Assembly (NCBI GenBank): GCA_036785705.1
Contig: JAWUZG010000056.1
Span: 14,144,001-14,208,000 of the forward strand
Reading direction: 5' to 3'
Source: Acanthornis magna
Lineage: Eukaryota > Chordata > Aves > Passeriformes > Acanthizidae
DNA length: 64,000 nt
The notes below the pieces were generated by a model, which was given only the letters and a program-made list of their open reading frames with translations, made no database searches and was not told where the DNA came from. A program made the position numbers and the translations under genes. Positions 39,580 to 51,750 of the stretch are shown here, piece by piece. The stretch's first letter is position 1, and every line of letters starts with the position of its first letter.

Positions 39580-39740
39580 CAGGATTGTTAGAGCAAACAG
39601 CCACCAACGAGCCACATTATTCATAACACTTCACAGTTTTCTCATGGAAGCCGACAAATGTGCATTGCCTGAACATATTTTGTTAATTCGTTGGGTTTTT
39701 GCTATGAATACAGCTGAATAATTTCAGAGCATTTTCCTGA
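39580..39740. promoter_or_regulatory. Candidate conserved non-coding element
   Basis: Repeat-free with AGCCACATTATTCATAAC, TTTTGTTAATTCGTTGGG and GAATACAGCTGAATAATTTC, an alternation of AT cores and E-box-like words common in enhancers. Inference only. Confidence 0.22.
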
Positions 39741-39774
39741 CAGTAATGAGTGGTGCTTTGTACCTTCCCTGGGA

Positions 39775-39870
39775 TGCACATTACTACTGTTTTGCTCATT
39801 TTATGGATGAGCAATCTGAGGCACAAAAAAGAAAGAACAGGTCAAGTGCAGGATTATGGAATGAAAAGGA
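39775..39870 (-). mobile_element. MIR-type SINE remnant
   Basis: CTCATTTTATGGATGAGCAA then TCTGAGGCACAAAAAAG and ACAGGTCAAGTGCAGGAT follow the reverse complement of the MIR core (ATTTTACAGATGAGGAAACT, GAGGCACAGAGAG, GGTCA). Clear over about 60 bases. Confidence 0.65.
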
Positions 39871-39934
39871 GCCTTGACAATTTTTAATTACTACCTAATA
39901 TTCTAGAAAAACTCTAAAATTAATCTGGGTCCTC

Positions 39935-40058
39935 ATTTATTGGAAGCATAGTATTTTAGGGAAGAGTTAATACATTTAAATAAAACATGGCAAAGTATTT
40001 ATTGAAATCATGATATTTTGAGGAAGAGTTATTACATTTGACTAAAACATGGCAAAGT
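39935..40058. repeat. 62-bp tandem duplication, two diverged copies
   Basis: Copy 1 39935-39996 and copy 2 39997-40058 align without gaps with about nine mismatches (roughly 86% identity); both carry GGAAGAGTT, ACATTT and TAAAACATGGCAAAGTATTT. An older local duplication. Confidence 0.9.
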
Positions 40059-40559
40059 ATTTTTGTATTGCTTAATGAAACTTTAGATGCTAAGAAACCT
40101 TTGGACCATTTGTTTGATCTTCATATTTAAACATGATTTTAACAGTAACAGTTCACCCATGGCACTAAGAGACATCAGTTGCAGAAAAACACACTAATAC
40201 GGACCAGAGCTGAATTAAACTGTGTTGATGGAGATAACCAGTTGCATATGTTTTTAGTTAGCAGGAGCCAAATCAGATAACTGCCATACAGAAACACTGG
40301 GCCTGATGGACATTTTTTTTATATTTTTCTGAGAAAAGACCGGATTGCAGCCTGAGTCTTGGTTATCACGCTTGACCGTTTGTACTCGGGAATCAGGAAA
40401 ATGAAATTCTGGATAAAGTGAAAAGATGACTGGAGAGGAAGGAAGAGCAAAGTATGTGAAGGGCAAAGACATAAACATTGGTGCTGTTCTCTTCGTGTTA
40501 CCAGACAAGGACCTTCTATTGATTTCTCCGGGCACGCTTGCACTTCCTTCCTTCAGTGA
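40059..40559. other. Unique non-coding DNA
   Basis: Frames of 93 and 74 codons on minus (40254-40543) overlap and have no domain. Confidence 0.45.
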
Positions 40560-41310
40560 CTAATGATACGCCCTTTGGGTTATGATGACACTGCATTTCA
40601 TGGGCCTGCAGGTCGAATACCTGATGTATTCTCTGCCTGGCTCTTGCTTTAAGTCATTGTCCTGCTCCAAGCCAGGCTCTCCTCAAACGTGAGGCAAATA
40701 AGAAAGGGAGATAATTTACGTTGCGCATCCCGGGTTGGGGAATAAAGCTCAACACTTCAAGTGGGTTCAAGCATCGCGGGATATTGTCTGAAGCCTCATT
40801 TCCAGTCCGTGGCATAGCATCGAGTCTGGTGTCTTTAATGTTTTTCTCACAACAGTTTCCAGAATTCTGTTTCCTTCTGCAGGAGCCCCAAAGTGCATAT
40901 GTGTTAGGCACACATTTCCTCGCCCACCTCTGCGTTGGAACACAGATTTGTTTTAACTTTGATTAACAATCCTCCACAGAAATTTAAAGAAAGAAGTGAC
41001 TGATTCTTCTCTCACTTTCAGTAAATTAGGAATAATTCCCCTCTCCCTCCCACCCCTAGGCCACGGAGTTAACATAAATAATGTGAAACTGGTGAAGGTG
41101 ACAGAAGAGTTAGGCTAAAAATGAAGAAACCTACTGCCTTCAACACCGAGAATATGGGGCGCAAATTATATCTCGGCCTATTTAATTGCCAGGCAAAATG
41201 TGGGACAAGAACTCTTGGGGGCTCCCAGTCACCAGCAATATGAAGGATTTGATATAAGTAGCCCGTAATAGCTGCTCTGGACAACCTTCTTCTCATGTTC
41301 AAGAAACAAA
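40560..41310. promoter_or_regulatory. Candidate conserved non-coding block
   Basis: Repeat-free with retained CpG (TTACGTTGCGCATCCCGGG, CATCGCGGGATATTG, GGGGCGCAAATTATATCTCG) and an NKX2-like inverted pair CACTTCAAGTG near 40756. CpG retention in otherwise AT-rich, repeat-free DNA hints at selection, but this is inference. Confidence 0.25.
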
Positions 41311-42669
41311 AACAGCAGGAGGTTTTCAGAAGCGTGAAGAAGAAGTAAGCATCTGACGTTCACTTACTTTTAACAAAACTTTGTCCTATGGCAACCCTGA
41401 GTGCCTTTGAACATATCAACCTATATTCCACCACCAAACTAGCTTTTGTGTAATGAACTACCCAAGCTTCCCCAGCTACCACCTGGAACACCAGTAACAC
41501 CACCAATGAGATTCAAATTAATGGCACATAACCTTGAAATTACTGATTTGACATAGAGGGTTTTTTTTTCACAATACCTAACACTGTTTCTACCATCTGG
41601 AAGAATACTTTTGTGAAGCCAGAGATCCCATCATTTAATGTGCAAAATTTAGGTTGTCAATCAGGATGCCTAAATAGCTCATGTTTGTAACAAAATGTAG
41701 CTATCAGGCTTTTTCTTGAGTGTCTCATGATGTAAATGGGAATTACTGATCCAGAGATTGAGTTTACAGCCCTGATTTGAAATTTCCAGTCTCTCAAGAG
41801 AATACTGTGACTTGAGAAAAACTTAGAGGGCATAAAAATACTTTCCTAATAGTCTAAAAAAACCACTGATATGAGAAGCCTCCAGACTTTTTTACACAAT
41901 TTCCTATTCTTGCTGAATACTTACTTAGTACAGAGAACAGTTTAAATAAATGCAGATACGCTGTCCCTGTCTCGCCTTCATCTGGTGCTAAATCCCTCAG
42001 AGAGAAGAGAACTATTTCTCAGCTGAAGCCTAGGGAGATGCCTTTGGTTCAACGTTTTTGAGTTGCACAGTGTTGATGCTGCTGTTCTGCCAGGTGTTGG
42101 TGGCAGAGGTTGATTCTTAGGGCTTTATCATGTTTAATCATTGGTCACTGGTTAGGGTGGTTCATATTCCTCCTCCTTTCCCCCCCTACCCAAACCCATC
42201 AGCCAGGGGAGCACTGGGTAAAAAAGGCTGCAAACCAAATGCTGTGGTCCCACTTGTTCACCTTGGTGGTCAAGAAGCATCAGTTTGGGCACCATAAACA
42301 TCAGGACACCACAAATTTTTGTCTCTGGGCAGAAAGACCAGCAAGGATGGGGACAGAAAGGGATCAGGGGAACTTTCCAAATGCTCCTCTGGCTATGGAA
42401 CGGGGGATGACAGAGCCTGGGGAAGCAGAACAACCACCCCTGTGGAATTCCAGTCACGTACCAGGCACTGTTGGAATGAGCCAAGTTGTTTCAAGTGGTG
42501 AGGAGTCGTGGCCAGGCACCACGAGCCATTGCCCAGGCTATGTCCTCTCCAGCCAGCAAAGCCACGAGTCCCACCCTGGCTGGCAATAGCTGGAGCAGCT
42601 GCTGGTGCTGCCACTTCAGGTGCCTGATGCTGGAAATCTCAGGAAGAAAATTTATAAAGAGAAAAGAGA

Positions 42670-42671
<2 letters not shown>
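41311..42671. other. Non-coding DNA, no gene seen
   Basis: The 159-codon plus frame (42110-42589) is opposed by minus frames of 110, 73 and 76 codons and has no domain. Confidence 0.5.

Positions 42672-42701
<30 letters not shown>
42672..42701. repeat. Homopolymer T(30)
   Basis: Uninterrupted T-run between AGAGACC and GTCGCTTC; the longest homopolymer in the window. Confidence 0.98.
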
Positions 42702-42702
<1 letters not shown>

Positions 42703-43794
42703 TCGCTTCATGCAGCCACATTTGATGAGCCCTCGGAATCTAATGAAGACATAGGGTCAAGCAAAGGCAGGGCTCACATCCACCACACGTGAAGCCCTCA
42801 AAATGAGGGCTGCCAGAGGCCAGCAAAATGAAGACACACAAATCTGAAGGCAATTTCTTACTCTGTGATTCCTGGAACTGTTTTTCCTGTTTCATTCCTC
42901 TTCCTTTTGCTGCCACCATTAGGAGGTGCTGGCTGGATGCTTTCAGTGTGGTATTCCAGTGCAGAAATACATTGCACCAGCTGATAGAGAAATACATTCA
43001 CACACAGGGAATTCCTGAGCCGACTGCTAGTTATAGAAATATTATTCGAGAGCCAAAATTATGTGATCCTTCTTGGAACAAAAAGACCATGAAAATCAGC
43101 AAGAATTTTCCTCCATTGAGGATCTGGAAATCTATGCCATCTCTTAATATCCAACAGACTTCTCGAGTATCTGGTGTGTTTTTTTTAAGTGAAACATATG
43201 ATAGAAATGGAAAGCTTAATCAAGTTTCCTGAGCTTACTAATTACTCATTCTTTGGGTTTATTTTCTTCCATGCTTTGCCTGACAATTGAACATGGCAGA
43301 GACGTAAATCTGAGAGGTTTGTTTTGCTTTCAACTAGCTCTTAAAACACCTTTTCTATATACACACAGAGATTAAAATAAGAAAGAAAGGATGTCAGCCA
43401 TATGATAACAATGAGGAATGCCTGGACAGAGGATTGGACTCCTTAAAATGAGTATGCTTACCATCCCACGATTGATGAATTACCAGGGATTTTAATTGTA
43501 AAACTCTGGCTGCTATTGCCATATTTCAAAGACCAGGATCAGCAGCTATTTCATCTACCTGTAATTTTATTTCTTTACCAAGTGCCTGATCATGAGAAAC
43601 AATAACTGTCAGCAGTGTAAATTCCCACAGGACTTTGAAGATTTACTCTGACTAACTACAGATCCATCCAATATCTCACAAGATCAGTCTCTACCTGTCC
43701 CAGACTGAGATGTAATGTGGCTGTAGACTGTAACTGTTTACAGAAGTGGGAGCCTTCAATAGATCAGTGTATGAAATCATTCCTATTCCTCCAC
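42702..43794. other. Non-coding DNA, no gene seen
   Basis: A 134-codon plus frame (42828-43232) has no recognisable domain. Nothing else is identified. Confidence 0.45.
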
Positions 43795-43885
43795 AGTAGT
43801 TTGTAAAGTTTCCGAAGAGCTTTCCAGGCTTTCTGGATGAAAACCACTATATAAATGCAAGATGCCATTATTATTTATTGTTTCA
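43795..43885 (+). mobile_element. MIR/CORE-SINE 3' tail
   Basis: GTTTGTAAAGTTTCCGAAGA, CTTTCTGGATGAAAACCACT and ATATAAATGCAAG followed by ATTATTATTTATTG match the characteristic tail of MIR-like SINEs (GTAAAGCGCTTTGAG..GATGAAAAGCGCTATATAAATGC..ATTATTATT). Confidence 0.75.
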
Positions 43886-46800
43886 CTTTGACAGAAAGAT
43901 GGAGGGTTTCATTTTGACTTTATATTTCCACTTCGCCTTTGTTTCATAACTTTCTGACATGCAGAATTTTCCTTTGTATTCCTTGCAAGCCTTACAACCT
44001 CTCTGTTAAGGTAGAGAGGTTGGGAATGCTGCAGCCACAAATAAGAATTAAATCAGAGCAATTTTTAATTATTATTTGTTTTCTCATGACAAAGGAGATC
44101 ATACTAAAGGCCCCAGTTTTCAGTGGCCTATATCAGAGACTAGCTGGTGCAGGATTTTCCAAAAATGAGCAAGAAATTCACTTGTGACCAGCTCTGAAAG
44201 GCCCTTACAAGAAGGGAAATTTTTTTCACCGTCTTATATTCCTGTTAACATTAGCCCCTAGAAATAGTATCTTACATTGCTGTGAAAAAGAGTTTCTTTT
44301 CTGTCTTTAATAGCAGTTAATTTTCTTTTTACAGCTGTAAGGGGGATAAATGATGGGAAACCCAAATAGCAGGGATTATCTGCTGTTAATTTGAATACCA
44401 CAGAATTCAGCCACTGTTTGTATATATCTGAAAAGTGAGATATTCACCTCATTATTGTCCATCTCACAAACATTTTTTTTCCTTTAATTCATCCCATAGT
44501 ATTTTGTGGGTTATATAATTACGCTATGAATATGATTTCTTCTTGAATGTTTAATTTCGTAAGTCCTAATAAGGTCAATGTTATTTGCCTCTTCCTTGAG
44601 CAATCCACAACTTTGTTGACCACAGGAAAAGAAACTGCTGTTCAGTGTGACTATTCTGCTTGAGCCATCTGGGGTCTCAATCCAGTGTCATTTTAAAGAA
44701 CCTTTAGAACAGTGGATGAGAGACTCAGCTCTCATCCCATTACCAGCTTTATTTAATCTAAAATGCCTCTGAGAGAGAGAGACTCCCTTATCTCTGAGTT
44801 GTGCAAACACACCGCTGCACACTGATACAAGATCTGTTGTGAACTGTGCAGGAAAGCTGGTGGTGAGTGGAATCCTAAGTATGTGAATCCAGCAGGTAAA
44901 ACAGGAGTGGGGACAAGGGCTGAGGTCTATGGCTGTGTCCCAGATAGCGAAGAGGACAACAACTTCTGCAGTGCACAAAAATGAGAAGAGCTCTGAGTTT
45001 GATGGACACCATCACTGCATTGCTAACACTAATATCTTTAGCACAGCACAAAAAAGAAATTAAAGAAGGCGTGTGCTGTCTGACATATTATGGTGCCATG
45101 TAATCCCCCAAATGTTGAAATACTCATGTAGACATTTTTTGGTGTAGTTGTTTTAGTCATAATTGCTCCAGTGTCAAATGAGATTGTAATGAGAAGTGGA
45201 GCTGTTACAGAAAGTTCACTGTTCTGGAACTTCTGTGAGATGGTGTCAAATAACAACTTTTTTTCCCCATGTTTTTCCCACTTTTGCAGCTGCCTCTTCA
45301 TTCCTGGTTTGGAGACTGACTCAGAAAATAAGACATTAAGCTTTGAAAGCTAGCTGAAAAATAAAGGGTGGAGATGTGAAAAATGTCAGGGACTTGGCAT
45401 TCTTCTTTTCATTAGCTTTCAAACTTTTACAGCATTCTTTAATAGTCTTGTTTAATACTGGTTGTTCCAGCTACTTTTAGAAGATATTTTGGAAGACATG
45501 AGGCCTAGATATGCAGACAAGAAGCCTGATGATTTGAGGCACAGACCAACTAAAAATTAATTCCAGATGTTCCATATGTGTCAGATAAGGCAGAACCTGG
45601 TGTTTCATTAGGCTTTTTTGATAACAATCATGAACAGCAACATATAGGCTGAGATTATCTAAGTTGCAGACTAAATTTATATGAACAAAATTGTAGGGAT
45701 AAGAAGATTTTGGACCCATTTTTTAGCACATTTGTGTGCCAGTGTTTACACAGTGTGTGGCTAATATGAGCTGTAAGGCACTTTTCCCTTCAAGACCACA
45801 CTGGGATGGTTTCTGTTGATGGCCATTCATGGTTATTATTTTATTTGTAAATCTCAACTCATCCTTGCAGATCCAAACAGGAATAATTTCAGCTCACAGG
45901 AGTTTACTGGTACTGCCCATCTTCTAAATCTACTCTATGATCTGCAAAGAGCATTTAATGTTAGAATTGGCCTTTTCTGCCACTGTCTTGTGTTTTTGCT
46001 TGACTTCATCCTGAGCCAAACAGGAGCTCCTGAGTTCTTGCCCAGAGAAATGAAAAGTCTAACTCTTGCTCACTTTTGAATACCTAAATGAAACACCTGA
46101 GTTTGGAGACCTGGCTATAGGACAGAGGGACAGTGCCAGGGAGAAAACCATCTCTAAAGACCATTGTGGGAATTTAATTTAATATCTGGATGTGTTGCTC
46201 TTTCTCTGTCAGCCCAGAGGACCCAGGGCTAGCAGATTCCCATCCACTTCAGCCCACTGCCTCAGGTTACATTAAATGAATCCAGACCTCAGATGAGCTG
46301 TCTCAAGAAGAGGGGGAAAAAAAAAAATCAAAATCAAAACCATACACTAATATGTCAGTAAAGCAGCAAAGAAATAAAGGGAGAAAAAAGGGATAAAAGT
46401 ACCTGTAGGATGAGAAGTGCAGCTCACTGAGAATTTCCATCCTCCAACTGCTCCCTCTGCTGCCTGCAAGACAGTGAGAGGGCAGTCAGGAAGAGACGTG
46501 GTCTCTGTACGGCTGCCCAGGTGGGCTCTGCATCCTTCTTCCTCCCTCTGCTCTCAGCATTAGAGATTCCGACAGTTCCTAGATAAAGTTAAAGACTCAT
46601 GTAGTGATCTTCACACTAATTGGACTGTAATGTATAGCCTCGGTCAAGCAAATCTCTCCCAGCACTCCTCTCCACAGACGGCAATCAAGCCATTTACAGA
46701 AGATGCATCGGCTGCTGGGACCCTGGAGTAACCTTAAACTGCACTGGCCTTTTAGCAGAAAACACAATTAATTTTGATACTGAAGGGCAATTAGGACTGG

Positions 46801-47347
46801 GGTTAAAATAAAAAATCTTCTGAACAGAGAATGTCAAAGACTGGGAAGGAAACTCTTTCCCTGTACGCAGTGTGTTGAAGGTCTGTAAGCACAGCAACTG
46901 TCAGCTCACAGTAATTCAGGTCACTTTAGAAACCCCTTGCTTCCATAGAAGAAATGTAAATTCAGATTAATAAGCACCGTGCTCAAGCTCCACTAAGACT
47001 GATTGCCACTTTCTTTCAGTCTTTGCTGCCAGAGTGAGCACAGCTTCTTCTTGTTCTTGCTGGGGAAACCTGCTTTACATCCCAGAATTTAGTGAAATGA
47101 CCAAATGCATTTATTTTGTACTGTTTCATTTCCAGAGGAAAATGCTCTCCCAGCTGACACTCTACAAATCTCGACTCAGAGCAAATCACGTCAGCAGCTC
47201 TGCAAACTTCTTTTTAGAAGCACAGAAGGTGTTTACAGAAATACGTATCTACATGCACCAACATGCCCTGGCACATGTGCAAGGCAGACAGAATTTTGGC
47301 CTCACCTGTGCAAAAGGCTTAAGTCCATGTCACTCTCCATAACTTTC
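43886..47347. other. Non-coding DNA, no gene seen
   Basis: Only short frames (up to 102 codons at 47034-47342) without domains. A(10) tract near 46317-46327. Confidence 0.5.
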
Positions 47348-47540
47348 CTGTGAAGGTGGTGAGGCTCTGGCACAGAGAGGCTGTGAATGCCCCAACCCTG
47401 GCAGTGCTCAAGGTCAGGTTGGATGGAGCATTGAGCAATCTGGTCCGGTGGAAGGTGTTCCTGCCCACGGCAGGGAGTTGGAATTAAATGGTCCTTGAGG
47501 CTCCTTCCAACCCAAGCCATTCTATGAATCTTTTCTATTA
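47348..47540 (+). mobile_element. CR1 retroposon, 3' end
   Basis: The clearest CR1 copy here: AGGTGGTGAGGCTCTGGCAC, GCTGTGAATGCCCCAACCCT, CAAGGTCAGGTTGGATGGAG, GGCTCCTTCCAACCCAAGCC and terminal ATTCTATGAATCTTTT follow the avian CR1 3' end in order. It is 5' truncated and carries no reverse-transcriptase sequence. The 115-codon minus frame over it is an accident of the repeat. Confidence 0.95.
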
Positions 47541-48922
47541 ACTCAATCAAATGCACCAGATTTGTTGGTTGTGGTTTTTCTTCATTTTTTTTCCCTCCCC
47601 AGGATGACCGACTGAGCGCCCAGCTGAAGTCCTTGGGCATCACTGGCACAACTCAAGCACCAGAAAAGCCATTTGAGCTCAGAAAGGAAGACAATGTTCA
47701 GTGTGAAAAATTTAATTCCACTTCTTTTTTTAAGGACAGGGGCTAAAAGTTGAATGCTCAGGAATCATATGTGAAATCCTGATCCAGCAACATCTAATGG
47801 GCAAAGGGAATATCTCCATGTATGCACACACAGAGTGTCTGGAAATAGGTGGAGGAGGGTAGGAAGGAGTCTCCATGTAATGAGAAAAAATCAAGATGCC
47901 ACTTCCCTTGATTCTATCAAAACCACTAATTTTTCTTTGTATTTCCGGGGTTTTATTTCCATTTACAGGGCCCTCCATTCTGCAGTGCTGAATGAGCTGA
48001 TTTCACATCTGAGTCTCAGTCAGCCATCCCAGAAGCTGAACGTGGGAAACCACTAACTGATGTTAGATTTACACAGTGGGTAGGTTTTATTTTTCTTAAA
48101 AGCAGCATCCTGGGGGAATCTCTCATTGGCAAAAATGGCAGGAGAAGCACTAGCAGCCAAGAGAGCAACAGAGTCCACAGGGTTAAATATGTTGTTTTCA
48201 GGGATTGATTCAATCTCTGCTTTGTCAACCAGTTTTAGTTCCAGAGCTCCATTCCCACTAGCTACAGGGAAGGGTAGGGAGCCCAGAGTAAACTCATTTG
48301 GGCCTTTTTAGTACAACATGATTCATATTTGTGTGCAGCCCCTGTCATGGGCTGTGCACAGCCCACTGCCAGAACCCCTGTCACCCTCTCAATCTTGTGC
48401 CAAAGGGGGCAGGTGGACAAGATAACTTAATAGCTCTTATTCATTTGGAATTTCTCTGGTTATGGGGTAGGTCACCTTGTTCAGTGAGAGAGGGAAAGCA
48501 TTTAAATCTTCAGCCCAAACTCAAGCTTCAATGTAAGCAAATTCCACAGGAGCTGAACTTAACATTTCTTCTCTCTCTGTCTTGCCTTTTCTTGAGGTGT
48601 CCCTTCATGAGAGTGATGCAAGGGCTCCAATGGTAACAAAAATAACAATAATCCACTGTGTTCATGCAACTGACATGAAAGTAAAAATTCTCACCAAGTG
48701 ACTTGCATGAGGGACAGGAGCAGGTTTAGGGTCTGAAAAGATGTGACTCTGTGTTGGAACCAGACTTAACAGGGATTCCCATGTCCACAGAGGTGAGGGG
48801 TAGGAGGGCAGAGCATATCCCACCCACTCCTGAAGAGACTGATCTGCATCAAATCATGCAATCAAACTGCTTGATTGAGTTGTGGTGAACACTGAAAACT
48901 GGAAAGGATAAGATACATGGGG
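47541..48922. other. Non-coding DNA; open segment after a splice-acceptor-like site
   Basis: A pyrimidine tract ending TTTTTTTTCCCTCCCCAG at 47602 is followed by 47 open codons to a TAA at 47744-47746; the peptide, beginning DDRLSAQLKSLGITG, is not recognised and there is no clear donor or poly(A) signal after it. The rest has no gene seen. Confidence 0.4.

Positions 48923-48962
<40 letters not shown>
48923..48962. repeat. (ATT)n microsatellite
   Basis: About thirteen perfect TTA/ATT units. Confidence 0.98.
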
Positions 48963-49554
48963 GTCTTCCTGGGTATATTATAATTTCCTTTTCTAGAATT
49001 CTAAACAATTTCTAAACATGGAATCAGAAATGTTAGTCTGGATGAGAGAGAAAACAAACCTCTACCTTGGAAAACAGCTAGCATCAAATCTTACAAAGTC
49101 ATTAACACATTCTGATTACATGAATGCCCTGCATTTTTTTACCCTGAAGCCCGTGAGCATCCAAAACACTATTTAAGTGTTGTGGGGTTTTTTTTTTGTT
49201 TGCCTGTTTGTTTTCACAATGCTTCCCATGGTGATCCCTAGCTGTTCTAGTTGCTAATACAGGCATCATCATGTGTTTACATGCCAAAATGGATGAAAAA
49301 AATTGCAAAACATTCCCAGATTTTTGAAACTCAAACAGAATCAATATAGCTTGGGAAAAAAAAAAAAAAAACAAACCCAAAAAAGATAATTTTTAAAAAT
49401 TGCCACATTGACATTTTTCATGCCTAGAAAAATTCACCATCTATTTCTTCACTGTGAAAATTCGGAGTTGTGATTTTTCCACAAATTTCATTAATAAACA
49501 ATACATCTGTCACAATTTTCATCCAAAGAAGGGAAATCACCTAAAAACTCTATT
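48963..49554. other. Non-coding AT-rich DNA
   Basis: T(9) near 49190 and A(16) near 49356-49371; no gene seen. Confidence 0.5.
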
Positions 49555-49735
49555 TAATTAACCTTTACAGCCCCCTTGTGAGCTTGGCATTATTATCTCC
49601 ATTTCACAAATGGGCACATTGAAACACAATGAGCTTAAGTGACTTCCTTACAAGTAAAACTACATAGCAGGTCAATGGCAGAGCTTGGAATAGATCCCAA
49701 ATCTCTTGGGCCCTGGTCCCATGTTTTAAGTGCTA
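49555..49735 (-). mobile_element. MIR-type SINE, well preserved
   Basis: The best MIR match here: CCCCTTGTGAGCTTGGCATT, ATTATCTCCATTTCACAAAT, TTAAGTGACTTCCTTACAAG, AGCAGGTCAATGGCAGAGCT, TGGAATAGATCCCAAATCTC and CCCTGGTCCC follow, in order, the reverse complement of a nearly full MIR. A SINE this old that is still readable over 180 bases may have been kept by selection. Confidence 0.85.
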
Positions 49736-51535
49736 CAAACCTTCCCTTCTTAAAATGGGTGGTGTTTCAGATCATTATTTTTTGTTTTATTGAGCACAAG
49801 GTGCTCACATCTGGGGTAAAACTCTGGAAAGCATCTAAAAAATGCTGTGCAATTTGAGCATCTAAAAGAGCGTCTAAGAAGGAGAAACAAGCTCTTTCAT
49901 TTTGTTTAAGGGCTGTACACAAATGTCTCTGGTGGAAAATAAGGAGTCTTTAAGAATGATGTGTGACTTCTAGTGATGGAGCCTGGGTTAGCAAGGGTAT
50001 TTATTTTTCCCTTCATTAAGAAACAACTTATCATTCCAGTAAAGGAGCTGTTAATGAGTTTGTTCACACTCGCTGAGAAATGACTGCAGGATACTCCTCA
50101 GAGAACTTACTCTGAATGCATACATAAACCAGCCAGAGCTCTAGGTACAACCAACAACCTGCGCAGGGAGAGGAAGTGCTTTTGGATTTCTGCCTTTCCG
50201 TCTGTTTGCTTCTTTGTTTATTTTTCCTCCCCCTCCAGTGCTGTTCCACAGATCTGGGAGGAAGCCGGCTGATTTGGAGCACGCAGGTTGGGGTGTGTGC
50301 TCCTGGACTGCCACCAGATCTGAGCAAGGGGCACGGTGTCAGTGTGACACTGCCACTCAGGTGGCTCGTGGGGAGGAAGGCAGGAGGATGGGCTCTGTCT
50401 CCAGCTCAGCCAGGAAGCCAAGATCTGCTGCCCAAATCATCAGGAGAGGGAGATGCTCACATTTCTCTTTGCAGCGCCCAAAGCCACCCTGAGGAGGCCA
50501 CTCAGGTCCTGTCCCAGCAGCTCGTGGGGCACACGTGGCTCCCTGACAGAGGAGGATGAGGCTGGCACTGATGTTTCCTTCTTTCAGCATGGCCTCAGGG
50601 TGCTACCTTGGAGTCTGTGCACTCCTGTATAGGGCAAAGTTTGGGATTCCCCAGCACTGGAAAACATTCTTCTGGTACGATTTCAGGCACCCTTTTGATG
50701 GTGCAGGTTTCCAGTGTGGGTTAACACTTAATTAGACCGCGCAATCCTGTGAGGGAATTACTGAGCAAATCAGACTTCTTGCCCACTTGGGCAGTCCAGA
50801 GATGATCCTCAGGCTCCTCATGCCTTCAGATTGTTTCCAACAAAACTGGATGTCTGTGTCTGGGCTATATATATAAGTGTATATATATAATCTCTCCTCG
50901 CCATCCACCTATTGTCCTCCTGTTCTTTTTTGTCAGCTGTTTTGAGAAGTATTTCCGACTCAGCAGCATGAATAATTGTTGGGGTTTCTTGTTTGTGTGA
51001 CAAAATATGGATAACAAATGGCAGCATTTGCTCTTCAGACTGCAGTCCTACCCCGAGAAGACCCACCCTGACCTCCAAAACGAAATCAGTAACTTCACTC
51101 CTCTTCATTTCCTCATCCTGTGTCTAAACCCAGGGGAAGTGGGTTGAGACCTTTTGCACATAATCTGACACACGGCACGCAGGGCCGGAAGGCAGAAAAT
51201 CATTTCAACAAAAGGCCAGGGCTCTGGGTTAGGTAAATTCAGGAAGGAGAGAGATAGGAAATGGCAGTAATGTCGCCAATAGACTAAGAGGATCCTGGCA
51301 CCAGTCGGGGTGTGAAATATGAGGTTGTGTCTAACAAGGACTGAGTAAAAAAAAGTTCAGCTCGCTTTGAAACATATGACACCAAAGACATTTACAAAAA
51401 CAGCTTTGGAGAGGAGGTGGGAAGACATTTATTTTCCTTGGGGAAACTGCCCTCAAAGAAAAAAATCATGTTTGGTATCCAAGGGTAGGAGAGCAGGTAG
51501 GACGGCCAGAGGACTCACCCAGCCACGTGGCATAA
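49736..51535. other. Non-coding DNA with GC-richer patch, no gene seen
   Basis: 50200-50600 is GC-richer with overlapping open frames (127 codons plus, others on both strands), none with a domain. A TA-rich near-palindrome (CTATATATATAAGTGTATAT) lies at 50864-50888. Confidence 0.5.
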
Positions 51536-51750
51536 TCCCAGGAATGGTGAGTCCACCACTTCCCTGGACTGCCTGTTCCAACACTTGGCCACCCTTTCGG
51601 TGAAGAAAATTTTCCTAATATCCAATCTACACCTCCCCTAGTGCACTTTGAGGCTGTCTCCTTTTGTCCTGTCACTTTTCACCTGCGAAAAAAAGACTGA
51701 CCCCCACCTGTCTACAACTTCCTGAGTTGGAAATAGCATAACAATATCCT
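51536..51750 (-). mobile_element. CR1 retroposon, internal 3' region
   Basis: On the minus strand the order is CTCTCTACAACTNCCTG-like words, AAGTGACAGGACAAAAGGAG, AGATTGGATATTAGGAAAAT, TTCTTCACCGAAAGGGTGGC, GGAACAGGCAGTCCAGGGAA and GTGGTGGACTCACCATTCCT, as in the CR1 3' untranslated part. The terminal portion is missing beyond 51536. Confidence 0.9.

Noticed and set aside
40611..40621. tRNA B-box-like GGTCGAATACC
   Set aside because: No A-box at the right distance and no cloverleaf stems.
47302..47649. 115-codon minus-strand frame
   Set aside because: Most of it is antisense of the CR1 3' end, which is non-coding.
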